The notes: generated from the sequence alone by a model not told the origin. Positions 18,554 through 28,691 are shown, numbered from the stretch's first letter. The stretch is DNA of 42,348 nt from Acetobacteraceae bacterium (GCA_019241425.1 JAFAXA010000010.1:1-42348), one strand, 5' to 3'. Translations and numbers: made by a program.

Positions 18554-19582
18554 ATGCTTGAACCCGTCATGGAAGGACGCGGCTTCTACAACCAGCATTC
18601 GGAGTTGCAGGCGCGCTCCGCGGCGGAAGCGGATGCGGTGCTGGATCGCGCGCTCGCCGCAGTCGCGATTCCGCCCGGACCGCTCACCATTGCGGATTTC
18701 GGTTCCTCGCAGGGCCACAATTCGCTGCGTCAAATGGCGCGCGCGCTGGACCGGCTCGCGGAGCGCAGCGCCGAGCGACGGGACGTCATGGTGGTCCATA
18801 CGGACCTGCCGCATAGCGATTTCACCTCGCTGTTCGTGATGCTCGAAACTGCGGCGGATAGTTACCGGCGGGGGCGGGACCACGTTTTTGCGTCCGCGAT
18901 CGGCCGTTCGTTCTACGAGCGGCTGCTGCCGGCGGAGAGCCTCACCTTCGGATGGTCGGCCTTCGCTCTCCACTGGATGAGCGCCCTGCCGCTCGCCTTA
19001 CGCAAGCACATCTGGCCGGTCGAAGCGGCGCCCGACGAGGCGAAGGCGCTCGCGGAGGTGTCGTCGGCGGATTGGCGAAACTTCCTCGCCCACCGCGCCG
19101 AAGAGATGGTCGTCGGCGGTCAACTCGTGCTGGTCATCGGTGCTCTGGACAAGAACGGCGCGACCGGCCTTGAGCCGATGATGGATCTGGCGAACGGCGT
19201 GTTGGCGGCGCTGGTCGCCGAAGGCAAGCTCGGCGCCGATGCGTATGCCGCCATGACCATTCCATCACGCCCGCGCACCGAGAATGAGTTTACCGCGCCG
19301 TTCGACAACGGCGAGCTGCCGACGCTCGCGCTCGCCGAGCTGATGATCGCGGAAACCCCGAACGCGGCGATGCTGCGCTGGCAACAGAGCGGCGACGCGG
19401 CGCTGTTTGCCGCCGACATCACCGGCTTCTTCATCGCCGCCTTCGGGCCGTCGCTGTTCGGCGACAACACCGCGTTGCGCGACCTGTTCACCAGCCGCTT
19501 CACGGCCGCCATCGCCCTGGCACCTGGGGAGATCGCCCGGCCTTTGGTCACGGCCACCCTGCGCATCGTTCGTGGTGCATGA
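18554..19582 (+). CDS. SABATH-type carboxyl methyltransferase
   Basis: A 342-residue protein that matches the SABATH (Methyltransf_7) family, best known for plant salicylate, jasmonate and indole-acetate carboxyl methyltransferases. In order: FYNQHSELQ with S16 and Q19; IADFGSSQGHNSL with D48; HTDLPHSDFTSLF with D84; RSFYERLLP with S119 and F120; ALHWMSALP with H140 and W141; and FLAHRAEEMVVGGQLVL. These cover the SAM-binding residues and the Gln/Trp pair that holds the substrate carboxylate in the plant enzymes. It should methylate a small carboxylic acid or an acidic glycan part; the substrate is unknown. GGGGGAGA precedes the ATG. A GTG/TTG further out is less likely. The stop overlaps the exostosin gene (ATGA). 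Confidence 0.85.
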   Translation: MLEPVMEGRGFYNQHSELQARSAAEADAVLDRALAAVAIPPGPLTIADFGSSQGHNSLRQMARALDRLAERSAERRDVMVVHTDLPHSDFTSLFVMLETAADSYRRGRDHVFASAIGRSFYERLLPAESLTFGWSAFALHWMSALPLALRKHIWPVEAAPDEAKALAEVSSADWRNFLAHRAEEMVVGGQLVLVIGALDKNGATGLEPMMDLANGVLAALVAEGKLGADAYAAMTIPSRPRTENEFTAPFDNGELPTLALAELMIAETPNAAMLRWQQSGDAALFAADITGFFIAAFGPSLFGDNTALRDLFTSRFTAAIALAPGEIARPLVTATLRIVRGA

Positions 19583-20577
19583 GGGGGGTGCGGCACACCC
19601 AAAGCGGCCATAGTCGCGAGAGGGTGTTCGTTACCGCGTATCGAAACGACGAAGCCGAAAAGGTCGCACAAAACCTACGCCGCCTGCACGGCGCCTCCAA
19701 TGGTCTGCACGAACTCGCTGCTGATCCGCAATCGGCGTCCATCATCATGATCGGCGGCATCGGCAACGAGATGCGGCAGCGTGATTATCTGCTCCAGACG
19801 CTGAATAACCGGCTCATCGACGCATTCGCACGAAAGTGCTTTACCTTTTCGTATCGCGATACACCGGTCGTGTTCAACCGGGGTGTTTACGAAAGTGCGA
19901 CAACGTCCCGCTGGGCGCCCGGCCGTTGTTCTGCCGGGACGTATGCCCTTTCGGGTCATTTCAACGGCAAGATCGGCGCCATGCCAGTCGCTGGAAAGTA
20001 CCTGCTCTTCAGCTTCATAGGACGGATATCTCACAAATGCCGGGCGCAGATCCTGACCCAGCAATACAACAGGCGCGATATCGTCCTGGAGGATACGTCA
20101 CAGTTTCACTATTGGACCGCCCCGGATCATGTCCGGGATGATCGCGAAAGCCACTTTGCTTCGGTCCTGAGCCGCTCCAAGTTTTGTCTCTGCCCTCGCG
20201 GTGTCGGAACCGGGAGCATCAGGCTTTTTGAGGCCATGCGCGCCGGCGTGGCTCCGGTAGTCATCGCCGATCGTTGGGTTCGGCCAATGGGAATTGCTTG
20301 GGATGAGTTCTCCATCTTCGTCGGGGAGAACGACCTCCGATCGCTTGAACGCAGGATCGTCGAACGCGAGCGCGATTTCGCGGCGATGGGAAACGCCGCG
20401 CGGCGCGCATGGGACGCGCATTTCTCCGAACCGGAACACTTCAACTACCTGGTCGACGTCTGCGTGACGATGATGCGCGAGCAACGCATCCCGGAATCGG
20501 CCTATTGGGCGAGCCGTCATCTGATTGCGTCGACCGCTGTCGCAACGAACCTTGGACGGCGTCTCCGCCGAGCATAG
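19579..20577 (+). CDS. Exostosin-family (GT47-like) glycosyltransferase
   Basis: A 332-residue protein with the exostosin/GT47 C-terminal half: LLFSFIGRISHK near 135-150, then FCLCPRGVGTGSIRLFEAMRAGVAPVVIAD, the typical donor-binding segment, and a downstream FSIFVGENDLRSL. The N-terminal half is less conserved. There is no membrane anchor, unlike the animal exostosins. It begins in the stop of the SABATH gene, so the two are translationally coupled and probably act on the same product. The sugar donor and acceptor are unknown. Confidence 0.82.
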   Translation: MRGVRHTQSGHSRERVFVTAYRNDEAEKVAQNLRRLHGASNGLHELAADPQSASIIMIGGIGNEMRQRDYLLQTLNNRLIDAFARKCFTFSYRDTPVVFNRGVYESATTSRWAPGRCSAGTYALSGHFNGKIGAMPVAGKYLLFSFIGRISHKCRAQILTQQYNRRDIVLEDTSQFHYWTAPDHVRDDRESHFASVLSRSKFCLCPRGVGTGSIRLFEAMRAGVAPVVIADRWVRPMGIAWDEFSIFVGENDLRSLERRIVERERDFAAMGNAARRAWDAHFSEPEHFNYLVDVCVTMMREQRIPESAYWASRHLIASTAVATNLGRRLRRA

Positions 20578-20681
20578 AAGCTCCCCAGGCTATCCAGCGG
20601 CGCACCGGTATTGCCTTCGATGGTAAAGAACCTGCCGACGCAAGGAAAGCTTGGCCGGAACGGGTGTGGTCGCGAGATGGG

Positions 20682-20757
<76 letters not shown>

Positions 20758-20878
20758 CCGGAAGGGAGCGGCCCTATACCAAGCACCGGCGCCCTTGGAA
20801 AGGCCGCGCCCGGGAGCTTGCGCCAGCTATGCGCCCGGTGTTTGCTGGACCCGCCGCAAACGCATAGACGGAGGCCGC

Positions 20879-21874
<996 letters not shown>

Positions 21875-23161
21875 GTGTCGGCAACGCTCCGCGCCGCTTC
21901 GCGCGACGCCCTGCTGTCGGCGCTGGTCGCGCTCGGTCTGTTCGGGCCGATGATCGGCCTGCTGACGGCGCCCGGTCCGACCGGCGGCCTGACCCTCGTT
22001 TCGCGCCCGGCGGCGGTGGCGATCGCGGTCAGCACGGTGTTCGCGGGCCGGCTGCTGCTCCTGCTCTGGCGGGCGCGACGCGGGCGGCGTGCCGCCTATG
22101 CGCAAAACCGCGCGCTCGCCGAATGGCTCAACCGCGCCGGCCGCTATGTCGGACCGGCGCTGCTCTTGGGCGCGCTGCTGCTGCCCTTGACGGGCGAACG
22201 CTATTATCTCGATCTCGGCGTGCTGGTCATGACGTATGTCATGCTCGGCTGGGGGCTCAACATCGTGGTCGGCCTCGCCGGCCTGCTCGATCTCGGCTAT
22301 GTCGCGTTCTACGCGGTGGGCGCCTATTCCTACGCCATCTTCTCGACCACGTTCGGCCTAGGCTTCTGGACCTGTCTGCCGATCGCCGGGCTGCTGGCGG
22401 CGCTTTGGGGCGTCATCCTCGGTTTTCCGGTGCTGCGGCTGCGTGGCGATTACCTTGCCATCGTAACGCTCGCCTTCGGCGAAATCATCCGCATCGTTCT
22501 CGTGAACTGGGTGTCGCTGACGAATGGGCCGAACGGCATCTCCGGCATTCCGCGTCCGACCCTGTTCGGGCTCACCTTCAATGCGGGCGGCGGCCCGGGA
22601 TCTTTCGCCGACTTCTTCGGCGTCACGCCGAGCATCACCCACCGCATCGCGTTCCTATATTACGTTATCCTCGGCCTGGCGCTGCTCACCAACTGGGTGA
22701 CGCTCCGATTGCGCAGGCAACCGCTCGGCCGCGCCTGGGAAGCGATGCGCGAGGATGAGATCGCCTGCCGCTCGCTCGGCATCAACATCACCCGCACCAA
22801 GCTGACGGCCTTCGCGACGGGCGCGCTGTTCGGCGGTTTCGCGGGCGCCTTCTTCGCAACCCGCCAGGCTTTCATCAGCCCGGAAAGTTTCACCTTCATC
22901 GAGAGCGCGATCGTGCTGGCCATCGTCGTGCTCGGCGGATTGGGCAGCCAGCTCGGCGTCGCACTGGCGGCACTCGTGATGATCGGCGGCGGCGAACTCT
23001 TTCGCAGCTTCGCCGAATACCGGATGCTGGCCTTCGGCCTCGCCCTCGTTGTCGTGATGGTGCTGCGGCCGCGCGGCCTCGTGTCCGGACGCACGCCGTC
23101 GGTCGCACTCGGCGCACGCCGGGAGATTTCGGCGGAACTGGTGGCCGAGGGCCGCGGGTGA
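21875..23161 (+). CDS. livM: Branched-chain amino acid ABC permease LivM
   Basis: A 428-residue LivM-type permease. The core (about 100-400) has the conserved YVMLGWGLNIVVGLAGLLDLGYVAFYAVGAY, the LRGDYLAIVTLAFGEIIRIV loop, EDEIACRSLGIN and VLGGLGSQLGV. An N-terminal extension of about 100 residues has two extra hydrophobic segments, as in other LivM proteins. It starts with GTG directly after the livH stop, and its TGA overlaps the livG GTG. It pairs with LivH to form the membrane channel of the importer. Confidence 0.93.
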   Translation: MSATLRAASRDALLSALVALGLFGPMIGLLTAPGPTGGLTLVSRPAAVAIAVSTVFAGRLLLLLWRARRGRRAAYAQNRALAEWLNRAGRYVGPALLLGALLLPLTGERYYLDLGVLVMTYVMLGWGLNIVVGLAGLLDLGYVAFYAVGAYSYAIFSTTFGLGFWTCLPIAGLLAALWGVILGFPVLRLRGDYLAIVTLAFGEIIRIVLVNWVSLTNGPNGISGIPRPTLFGLTFNAGGGPGSFADFFGVTPSITHRIAFLYYVILGLALLTNWVTLRLRRQPLGRAWEAMREDEIACRSLGINITRTKLTAFATGALFGGFAGAFFATRQAFISPESFTFIESAIVLAIVVLGGLGSQLGVALAALVMIGGGELFRSFAEYRMLAFGLALVVVMVLRPRGLVSGRTPSVALGARREISAELVAEGRG

Positions 23162-24024
23162 ACGCCGCCGCGGCGCTGCTCGCCGTCGCCGATCTGTCCA
23201 TGCGGTTCGGCGGCCTGCGCGCCGTGGACGCGCTCTCCTTCGAGGCGCGCCGGGGTGAAATCACCGCCGTCATCGGCCCGAACGGCGCCGGCAAGACGAC
23301 GGTGTTCAATTGCATCACCGGCTTTTATCGCCCGACCGCGGGCGCCCTGACGCTTCGGCACCCCGACGGCACAGTCTACGACCTCGAGCGCCTGCCCGGG
23401 TTCAAGATCGCGTCGCGCGCCCGCGTCGCGCGCACCTTCCAGAACATCCGGCTGTTCGCCGGCATGACCGTGCTCGAAAACCTGCTGGTCGCGCAGCACA
23501 ACGCGCTGATGCGCACCACCGGCTTCGGCATCGGCGCGGTGCTCGGCTTGTCGCGCTATCCGGCCGCCGAACGCGCCGCGATCGACAAGGCGCGCTTCTG
23601 GCTGGACGCGATCGGCCTGCTCGCGCGGGCCGACGACCCGGCGGGGGCGCTGCCCTACGGCGCGCAACGGCGGCTCGAGATCGCGCGCGCCATGTGCATC
23701 GACCCGGTGCTGCTCTGCCTGGACGAGCCGGCGGCCGGGCTCAACCCGCGCGAAACGGACGAACTGACCGGCCTCCTGCTCCGCATCCGCGACGGCGGCT
23801 GCACCCTGCTGCTGATCGAGCACGACATGGGCTTGGTGATGCGGGTGTCGGACCATATCGTCGTGCTCGACCACGGACGGAAGATCAGCGACGGCGATCC
23901 GGCCGCCGTGCGTGCCGACCCCGCCGTGGTCGCCGCCTATCTCGGCGAAGGCGACGAAGACGAGGCGGAGCCGGTCGCCGAGGGCATCGCCGCGCCGGAG
24001 ATCGCCGCCCCGGAGCTGCGATGA
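23158..24024 (+). CDS. livG: Branched-chain amino acid ABC ATPase LivG
   Basis: A 288-residue ABC ATPase of the LivG type. Walker A is GPNGAGKTT at residues 40-48, and the Q-loop follows in RTFQNIRLFAGMTVLENLLVAQHN, a LivG hallmark. The signature motif is diverged: where LSxGxQRRLEIARA is usual, this protein has LPYGAQRRLEIARAM, a known LivG form. Walker B is LLCLDEPAAGLNP and the H-loop is in LIEHDMGLVM. A short acidic, Glu/Ala-rich tail ends the protein. GTG start and both ends overlap neighbours. Confidence 0.94.
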   Translation: MNAAAALLAVADLSMRFGGLRAVDALSFEARRGEITAVIGPNGAGKTTVFNCITGFYRPTAGALTLRHPDGTVYDLERLPGFKIASRARVARTFQNIRLFAGMTVLENLLVAQHNALMRTTGFGIGAVLGLSRYPAAERAAIDKARFWLDAIGLLARADDPAGALPYGAQRRLEIARAMCIDPVLLCLDEPAAGLNPRETDELTGLLLRIRDGGCTLLLIEHDMGLVMRVSDHIVVLDHGRKISDGDPAAVRADPAVVAAYLGEGDEDEAEPVAEGIAAPEIAAPELR

Positions 24025-24743
24025 CCGCGCCCTTGCTGTCGCTCTCCGGCGTCACCGCTTTCTACGGCGCGATCCAGGCCCTCAAGGGCGTCGATCTGGA
24101 CGTGCGGGAAGGCGAGATCGTCACCCTGATCGGGGCCAACGGCGCCGGCAAATCGACCTTGATGATGACGATCTGCGGCAACCCGCGTGCCCGCAACGGT
24201 TGCATCCAGTACGACGGCGCGGAGATTACCGGCCTGCCGACGCACGACATCATGCGCATGCGGATCGCGCAGTCGCCGGAAGGACGGCGCGTGTTCCCGC
24301 GCATGTCGGTCTACGAAAACCTGCAAATGGGCGCGCAGGTCACCGGCGGCCGCGACTTCGCCGAATTGCTGGCGCAGGTCTACGCGCTGTTCCCGCGCTT
24401 GCAGGAGCGGGCCGGCCAGCGCGGTGGCACGCTGTCCGGGGGCGAGCAGCAGATGCTGGCGATCGGCCGCGCGCTGATGTCGCGGCCCCGCTTGTTGCTG
24501 CTGGACGAGCCGAGCCTCGGCCTCGCGCCGCTCGTCGTCCGGCACATCTTCGGGGCCATCCGCGCGCTCAATCGCGAAACCGGGCTGACCGTGCTGCTGG
24601 TGGAGCAGAACGCCTTCCAGGCCCTCCGGCTCGCGCACCGGGGCTATGTGCTGGTCAACGGCGCCATCACCATGGCGGGCAGCGGCGCCGAATTGCTGGG
24701 GCGCCCGGAGATCCGCGCCGCCTATCTCGAAGGCTCGCACTGA
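24021..24743 (+). CDS. livF: Branched-chain amino acid ABC ATPase LivF
   Basis: A 240-residue ABC ATPase of the LivF type. Walker A is GANGAGKST at 38-46; AQSPEGRRVFPRMSVYENLQMGA is the LivF hallmark; the signature motif is LSGGEQQMLAIGRALM, Walker B LLLDEPSLGLAP, and the H-loop LVEQNAFQAL. The ATG at 24021 overlaps the livG stop (ATGA). With LivG it forms the ATPase pair of the importer. Confidence 0.95.
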   Translation: MTAPLLSLSGVTAFYGAIQALKGVDLDVREGEIVTLIGANGAGKSTLMMTICGNPRARNGCIQYDGAEITGLPTHDIMRMRIAQSPEGRRVFPRMSVYENLQMGAQVTGGRDFAELLAQVYALFPRLQERAGQRGGTLSGGEQQMLAIGRALMSRPRLLLLDEPSLGLAPLVVRHIFGAIRALNRETGLTVLLVEQNAFQALRLAHRGYVLVNGAITMAGSGAELLGRPEIRAAYLEGSH

Positions 24744-24847
24744 GCGCCCGCCGGCGGCAATCCCGGCCTTCCGTCCGCCCCGCCTGCTTGGCTAGGCTGC
24801 GTTTCGTCCCGCGACTCGGAGGCGGCGCTCTTATCAGGAGATAGACG

Positions 24848-25957
24848 ATGCTTAGACGGATACTGCTCGGGGCAGCCGCCTCGTTTGCGCTGGCGGTCGG
24901 GTTCGGCGTGGCGGCGGCCGAGGCCCAGATTCAGATCGCCGTGGTCGGGCCGATGACCGGTCAGTACGCCGCCTTCGGCACCCAGATGCGGGAAGGCGCC
25001 GAACAGGCGGTTGCGGACATCAACAAGGCGGGCGGCGTGCTCGGGCAGCAACTCGTGCTGAACATCGGCGACGACGCCTGCGACCCGCGCCAGGCGGTCT
25101 CGGTTGCCAACGATATGGCGAGCAAGGGCGTGAAATTCGTCGCCGGACATTACTGCTCGGGCAGTTCGATCCCGGCGAGCAAGGTCTACACCGATGAGGG
25201 CCTGCTGCAAATTTCGCCCGCATCGACCAACCCGAAATACACGGACGAAGGCGCCTGGAATACTTTCCGCGTGTGCGGCCGCGACGATCAGCAGGGCGCG
25301 ATCGCCGGCAAGTATCTCGCCGACCACTTCAAGAACGAGAAGGTCGCGATCCTCAACGACAACTCGGCCTACGGCAAAGGCTTGGCCGACCAAACCAAGA
25401 AGGCCTTCGAGGCGGCGGGCGGCAAGGTCGCCATGGAAGCGGCGTACACGCCCGGCGAACGGGACTATTCGGCGCTGGTCAGCCGCCTGAAACAGGCGGG
25501 CGTCGCCGTCATTTATGTCGGTGGCTACCACACCGAATCCGGCCTGATCATCCGCCAGGCGAAGGAGCAGGGCATGAAGGCGACGCTGGTCGGCGGCGAC
25601 GCGCTGGTGACCAACGAGTTCTGGCAGATCGCGGGCGATGCCGGGAACGGCACGATGATGACCTTCCCGGCCGATCCGCGCCATCGCCCGAGCGCCGCGG
25701 CCGTGGTCAAGGAGTTCAAGGACAAGAACATCGACCCCGAGGGCTACGTTCTCTACACCTACGCCGCCGTGCAGATCTTCGCGGAAGCCGCCCAAAAGGC
25801 GGGCTCGGCCGATCCCAAGAAGGTTGCGGAGGTGATGAAATCATCCGGGCCGTGGCCGACCGTGCTCGGCCCGATCGGCTTCGACAAGAAGGGCGACATC
25901 ACCGCATCGGATTACGTGTTCTACGTCTGGAAGAACGGCAGCTACGCCGAGATGTAG
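24848..25957 (+). CDS. livK: Branched-chain amino acid periplasmic binding protein
   Basis: A 369-residue periplasmic solute-binding protein of the Leu/Ile/Val type. A signal peptide (residues 1 to about 27, ending AAAEAQ) is followed by IQIAVVGPMTGQYAAFG, the standard start of the mature LivJ/LivK fold. HYCSGSSIPASKVYTDEGLLQISPASTNP and NDNSAYGKGLADQ are typical ligand-pocket regions. An AGGAGA site precedes the ATG. It lies 104 bases after livF, so it may be made at a higher level from its own signal. Ligand specificity (Leu, Ile, Val or another amide or amino acid) cannot be read with certainty. Confidence 0.92.
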   Translation: MLRRILLGAAASFALAVGFGVAAAEAQIQIAVVGPMTGQYAAFGTQMREGAEQAVADINKAGGVLGQQLVLNIGDDACDPRQAVSVANDMASKGVKFVAGHYCSGSSIPASKVYTDEGLLQISPASTNPKYTDEGAWNTFRVCGRDDQQGAIAGKYLADHFKNEKVAILNDNSAYGKGLADQTKKAFEAAGGKVAMEAAYTPGERDYSALVSRLKQAGVAVIYVGGYHTESGLIIRQAKEQGMKATLVGGDALVTNEFWQIAGDAGNGTMMTFPADPRHRPSAAAVVKEFKDKNIDPEGYVLYTYAAVQIFAEAAQKAGSADPKKVAEVMKSSGPWPTVLGPIGFDKKGDITASDYVFYVWKNGSYAEM

Positions 25958-25979
25958 ACCCGGCGTTTCGAACGGTCGG

Positions 25980-26020
25980 ACGGAGCCGGGTGGCTGGAGG
26001 CTTCACGCACCCGGCTCCGT
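25980..26020. terminator. Perfect inverted repeat, bidirectional terminator
   Basis: ACGGAGCCGGGTG (25980-25992) and its exact complement CACCCGGCTCCGT (26008-26020) flank a 15-base loop. It is just after the livK stop, and its right arm encodes the last codons of the convergent patatin gene. A 13-base GC-rich perfect stem at a convergent gene end fits a shared terminator, though no T tract follows. Confidence 0.65.
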
Positions 26021-27133
26021 GATGTCCGTGCGCATGCGGGTCGTGATCTTCCCGCCCTCCATCCGATGCACGGCGGCGGCCAGGTAAGGAGGACGCTGCG
26101 CGCGCCACGGCGCCTGTTCGAGCGCCCGCGTCAGGTCCGCATAGCCGGCCGCTCGGCGTTCGGCGATGGAGGCGCGGGAGAATTCCACGTCGCTGTTGGG
26201 GACCTGATCGGTCCCCGGATGGTAGACGATGTGCACGAAGTCGATCGGATCGGCCGCTTGCGCGGCTCCGGCCGATGCGGCGCGCTGCGCGCGCAGCGAA
26301 TGCTGGAGGTCGATCTTGGCGGCCACGCCGTCGATGCTGCGTTCGGTGCGCGTCGCGTACTGAATCTGCTTCTGCCGCATCGTCACCTCATCGAGGGTCA
26401 GCGGCGCCGGTCCCGATTGGCTCCACAGATCGATGACGAAGGCGACGGTGTGGCCTTTCGGCTGGTCGTCATAGATCGCCTGTAGCGGCGTGTTGGACAC
26501 GCAGGCGCCGTCCCAATACTGCCGCCCGTCGATCGTCACTGGCGGAAAACCGGGCGGCAGCGAACCGCTGGCCATGACGTGCTCGGCGCCGAGCGTCCGC
26601 GCATCCTTGCCCTTGTTCGAGAAGAATAGGAGGTCGCCGCTTTCCACGTCGGTCGCGCCCAGGCTGATCCGCATCGCGCCGCTGTTGAGATGCGCGAAAT
26701 CGACCAGGGCGGCGAGGGTCGCGCGCACCGGCGTCGTGTCGAAGAAGCTGACGGCGGCCGGCGACCCCGGCGGCGCGAGGTTCGGGTTGACGTAGCGCGG
26801 CGTGAAAAACCCGGGCTGTCCGAAGAACACCGCTTCCCAGTAGCTGATCGTGTTGGCGAGCTTCGGCTCGACGTCGCGCACCCAGTCGAACACCGCGTCA
26901 GGGCGGGAGATCGCTTCCCAAAAGGCGGCGAGCTGCGCGATGCGGCGTTCGGGCGGGTTGCCGGCGATGATCGCGGCGTTGAAGGCGCCGATGGAAATGC
27001 CGGCAACCCAGTCCGGGGCGTACCCGGCGTCTCCCATCGCCTCGACCGCGCCCAGGTGATAGGCGCCGAGCGCGCCGCCGCCCTGCAGGATAAGCGCGAT
27101 CGTCGGCTTCGCAGCCTCGCCCTGTCCGCCCAT
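26003..27133 (-). CDS. Patatin-like phospholipase
   Basis: A 376-residue patatin-fold lipid acyl hydrolase. The oxyanion Gly-rich loop is LQGGGALGAYHLGAVEAM (from about residue 17). The nucleophile elbow is GISIG with S47, and the dyad aspartate is D208 in YWDGACVSNTPL, giving an intact Ser-Asp dyad. The C-terminal 90 residues belong to the DUF3734-type extension found in many bacterial patatin proteins. No signal peptide is evident, so it is probably cytosolic or peripherally membrane-bound. It faces livK across a shared hairpin and is divergent from the P450. The natural lipid substrate is unknown. Confidence 0.9.
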   Translation of the reverse strand: MGGQGEAAKPTIALILQGGGALGAYHLGAVEAMGDAGYAPDWVAGISIGAFNAAIIAGNPPERRIAQLAAFWEAISRPDAVFDWVRDVEPKLANTISYWEAVFFGQPGFFTPRYVNPNLAPPGSPAAVSFFDTTPVRATLAALVDFAHLNSGAMRISLGATDVESGDLLFFSNKGKDARTLGAEHVMASGSLPPGFPPVTIDGRQYWDGACVSNTPLQAIYDDQPKGHTVAFVIDLWSQSGPAPLTLDEVTMRQKQIQYATRTERSIDGVAAKIDLQHSLRAQRAASAGAAQAADPIDFVHIVYHPGTDQVPNSDVEFSRASIAERRAAGYADLTRALEQAPWRAQRPPYLAAAVHRMEGGKITTRMRTDITEPGA

Positions 27134-27458
27134 CGTCGCGCGCCCCCTCCGCTTCCGGAAAGTTACGCGGAATGGCCGGTCGCGCCAACCGGAGGCAGAA
27201 GCGAGCCTCAGCCGTCAAGCTTGGGCACGCGCAGGGGCTCGCAGCTTGCTTCCCGTCTCATTTAGTTGCCAACGGATGCACTATTGTCCGGCTTCGAGAC
27301 GATAACTGGCCGCGCCGTGGCTCTCCGCTTTGTGACCAACCAAGGGCGCGGAATTCGCCTTGCCGGCGCCCGCTCGCCCGCGGAAACGTAATGGTCCCGG
27401 CGCTTGCATTTCGTTTCGGTATGCGGGTAACTCTGCATACCGACCGGGATAACGATAA
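27134..27458. other. Divergent intergenic region, patatin / P450
   Basis: About 325 bases of mixed composition hold the promoters for the patatin gene on the left and the P450 on the right. Apart from the inverted repeat listed separately, no clear promoter hexamers, small genes or repeats were seen. Confidence 0.4.
27416..27443. promoter_or_regulatory. 9-bp perfect inverted repeat upstream of the P450
   Basis: TCGGTATGC (27416-27424) and GCATACCGA (27435-27443) are exact inverted copies separated by ten bases. The right arm ends 15 bases before the P450 GTG. The 28-base dyad has the size of a TetR- or LuxR-like operator. As RNA it would form a hairpin next to the ribosome binding region. 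No regulator gene is adjacent. Confidence 0.45.
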
Positions 27459-28691
27459 GTGGAAGGCTTCGTAGATCGGCTTGCGGATGTTTACACCCGC
27501 ACGCATCTCAAGAATCCTTACCGGACCTACCGTCTGTTGCGGCGCTTCGCACCCGTCTGGCGACTGCCGCCGGTGGCGCAATTGTTCTTTGAACAATATG
27601 AGTGGGTTCTGACCCGTTACGAAGACTGTGCGCTGGCGCTGCGCGACCCGCGTCTCCGCGCGCATGAGCCGGGCGAGATGTGTCAACGGTTCGGCCCGGC
27701 TTCGGCCGAACCGTGCGTGCAGGATTTTGCGAAGATTATCGCTCTCCAAAACCCGCCGCATCACACAAGGCTGCGCGGTTTGCTGCTCCGAGCCTTCACG
27801 AGCCGCCGGATGGAGGAGCTGCGTCACTTTGTGCAGGAAAAGGCCGATCAACTGCTAGACCGGGTGTCGGCGGCGGGACGGATGGACGCCATCGCCGATC
27901 TGGCTTTTCCCGTCGCGACCTTCGCCATCTGCCGCCTGATCGGCATCCCCGAGGAGGATCTCCCCCGATTCGCCGGTGGAACAATGAACAATTTGCTCCT
28001 GTTCGAACCGGCTCCCCTGACACGCAAGAAGCTGGCTCACGCCAATGAGGCTTTCGAAACCTCGGGCGGTTATTTCGAGGCGCTTTTGGAGACGCGGCGC
28101 CAGCTTCCGCAAGACGATCTGATAACGCAGCTTGTGCAGGCCGAGGGAGCGGGCCTGGTTTCGCGGGCCGACTTGCTCGCGAACATACGGTTCCTCTTTG
28201 TCGCGGGACATGAAACCGTTGTCGGCTTGATCGGCAACGGGCTGCTTGCTCTTCTCGGCCATCGCGAGCAATGGCAAGCGCTGCGCGCCGATCCAGCCCT
28301 GGTCGCGGGCGCGGTCGAGGAGATGCTCCGCTACGAGCCGCCGGTGCAGGCAGTACAACGTGTCGTCAGCGAGAAAGTGGAGCTGAACGGCACGACGTTA
28401 CGGCCGCGCGAAACCGTCGCGATCCTGATCGCTGCCGCGAGTCGCGACCCTTCCGTGTTCGAGCGTCCCGACCGGTTCGACATCCTGCGCGGCAATGTCC
28501 GATCGCTTTGCTTTGGCGGCGGCATTCATTTCTGCATCGGGGCGCAGCTCGCGCGACTGGAGGCGACGGTCGTGCTCGAAACGCTGTTGCGGCGCTTACC
28601 GAGCCTGCATGTCGCCCAATCCTACCGCCCCGACTGGCGCCCGAGCGTGTTCCTGCGCGGGCTCGGGAGCCTGCCTCTGGTCTGGCGATGA
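27459..28691 (+). CDS. Cytochrome P450
   Basis: A 410-residue soluble bacterial cytochrome P450. The C-helix region has PPHHTRLRGLLLRAFTSRRM, the I-helix FVAGHETVVGLIGNG with T253 for oxygen activation, and the K-helix ExxR in EEMLRYEPPVQ. The heme-binding loop is LCFGGGIHFCIGAQLARLE with the ligand C359. All functional motifs are intact. No ferredoxin or ferredoxin reductase is adjacent, so redox partners must lie elsewhere. GTG start with a weak ribosome binding site, downstream of the inverted repeat. The substrate is unknown; many relatives act on terpenes, fatty acids or polyketides. Confidence 0.94.
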   Translation: MEGFVDRLADVYTRTHLKNPYRTYRLLRRFAPVWRLPPVAQLFFEQYEWVLTRYEDCALALRDPRLRAHEPGEMCQRFGPASAEPCVQDFAKIIALQNPPHHTRLRGLLLRAFTSRRMEELRHFVQEKADQLLDRVSAAGRMDAIADLAFPVATFAICRLIGIPEEDLPRFAGGTMNNLLLFEPAPLTRKKLAHANEAFETSGGYFEALLETRRQLPQDDLITQLVQAEGAGLVSRADLLANIRFLFVAGHETVVGLIGNGLLALLGHREQWQALRADPALVAGAVEEMLRYEPPVQAVQRVVSEKVELNGTTLRPRETVAILIAAASRDPSVFERPDRFDILRGNVRSLCFGGGIHFCIGAQLARLEATVVLETLLRRLPSLHVAQSYRPDWRPSVFLRGLGSLPLVWR

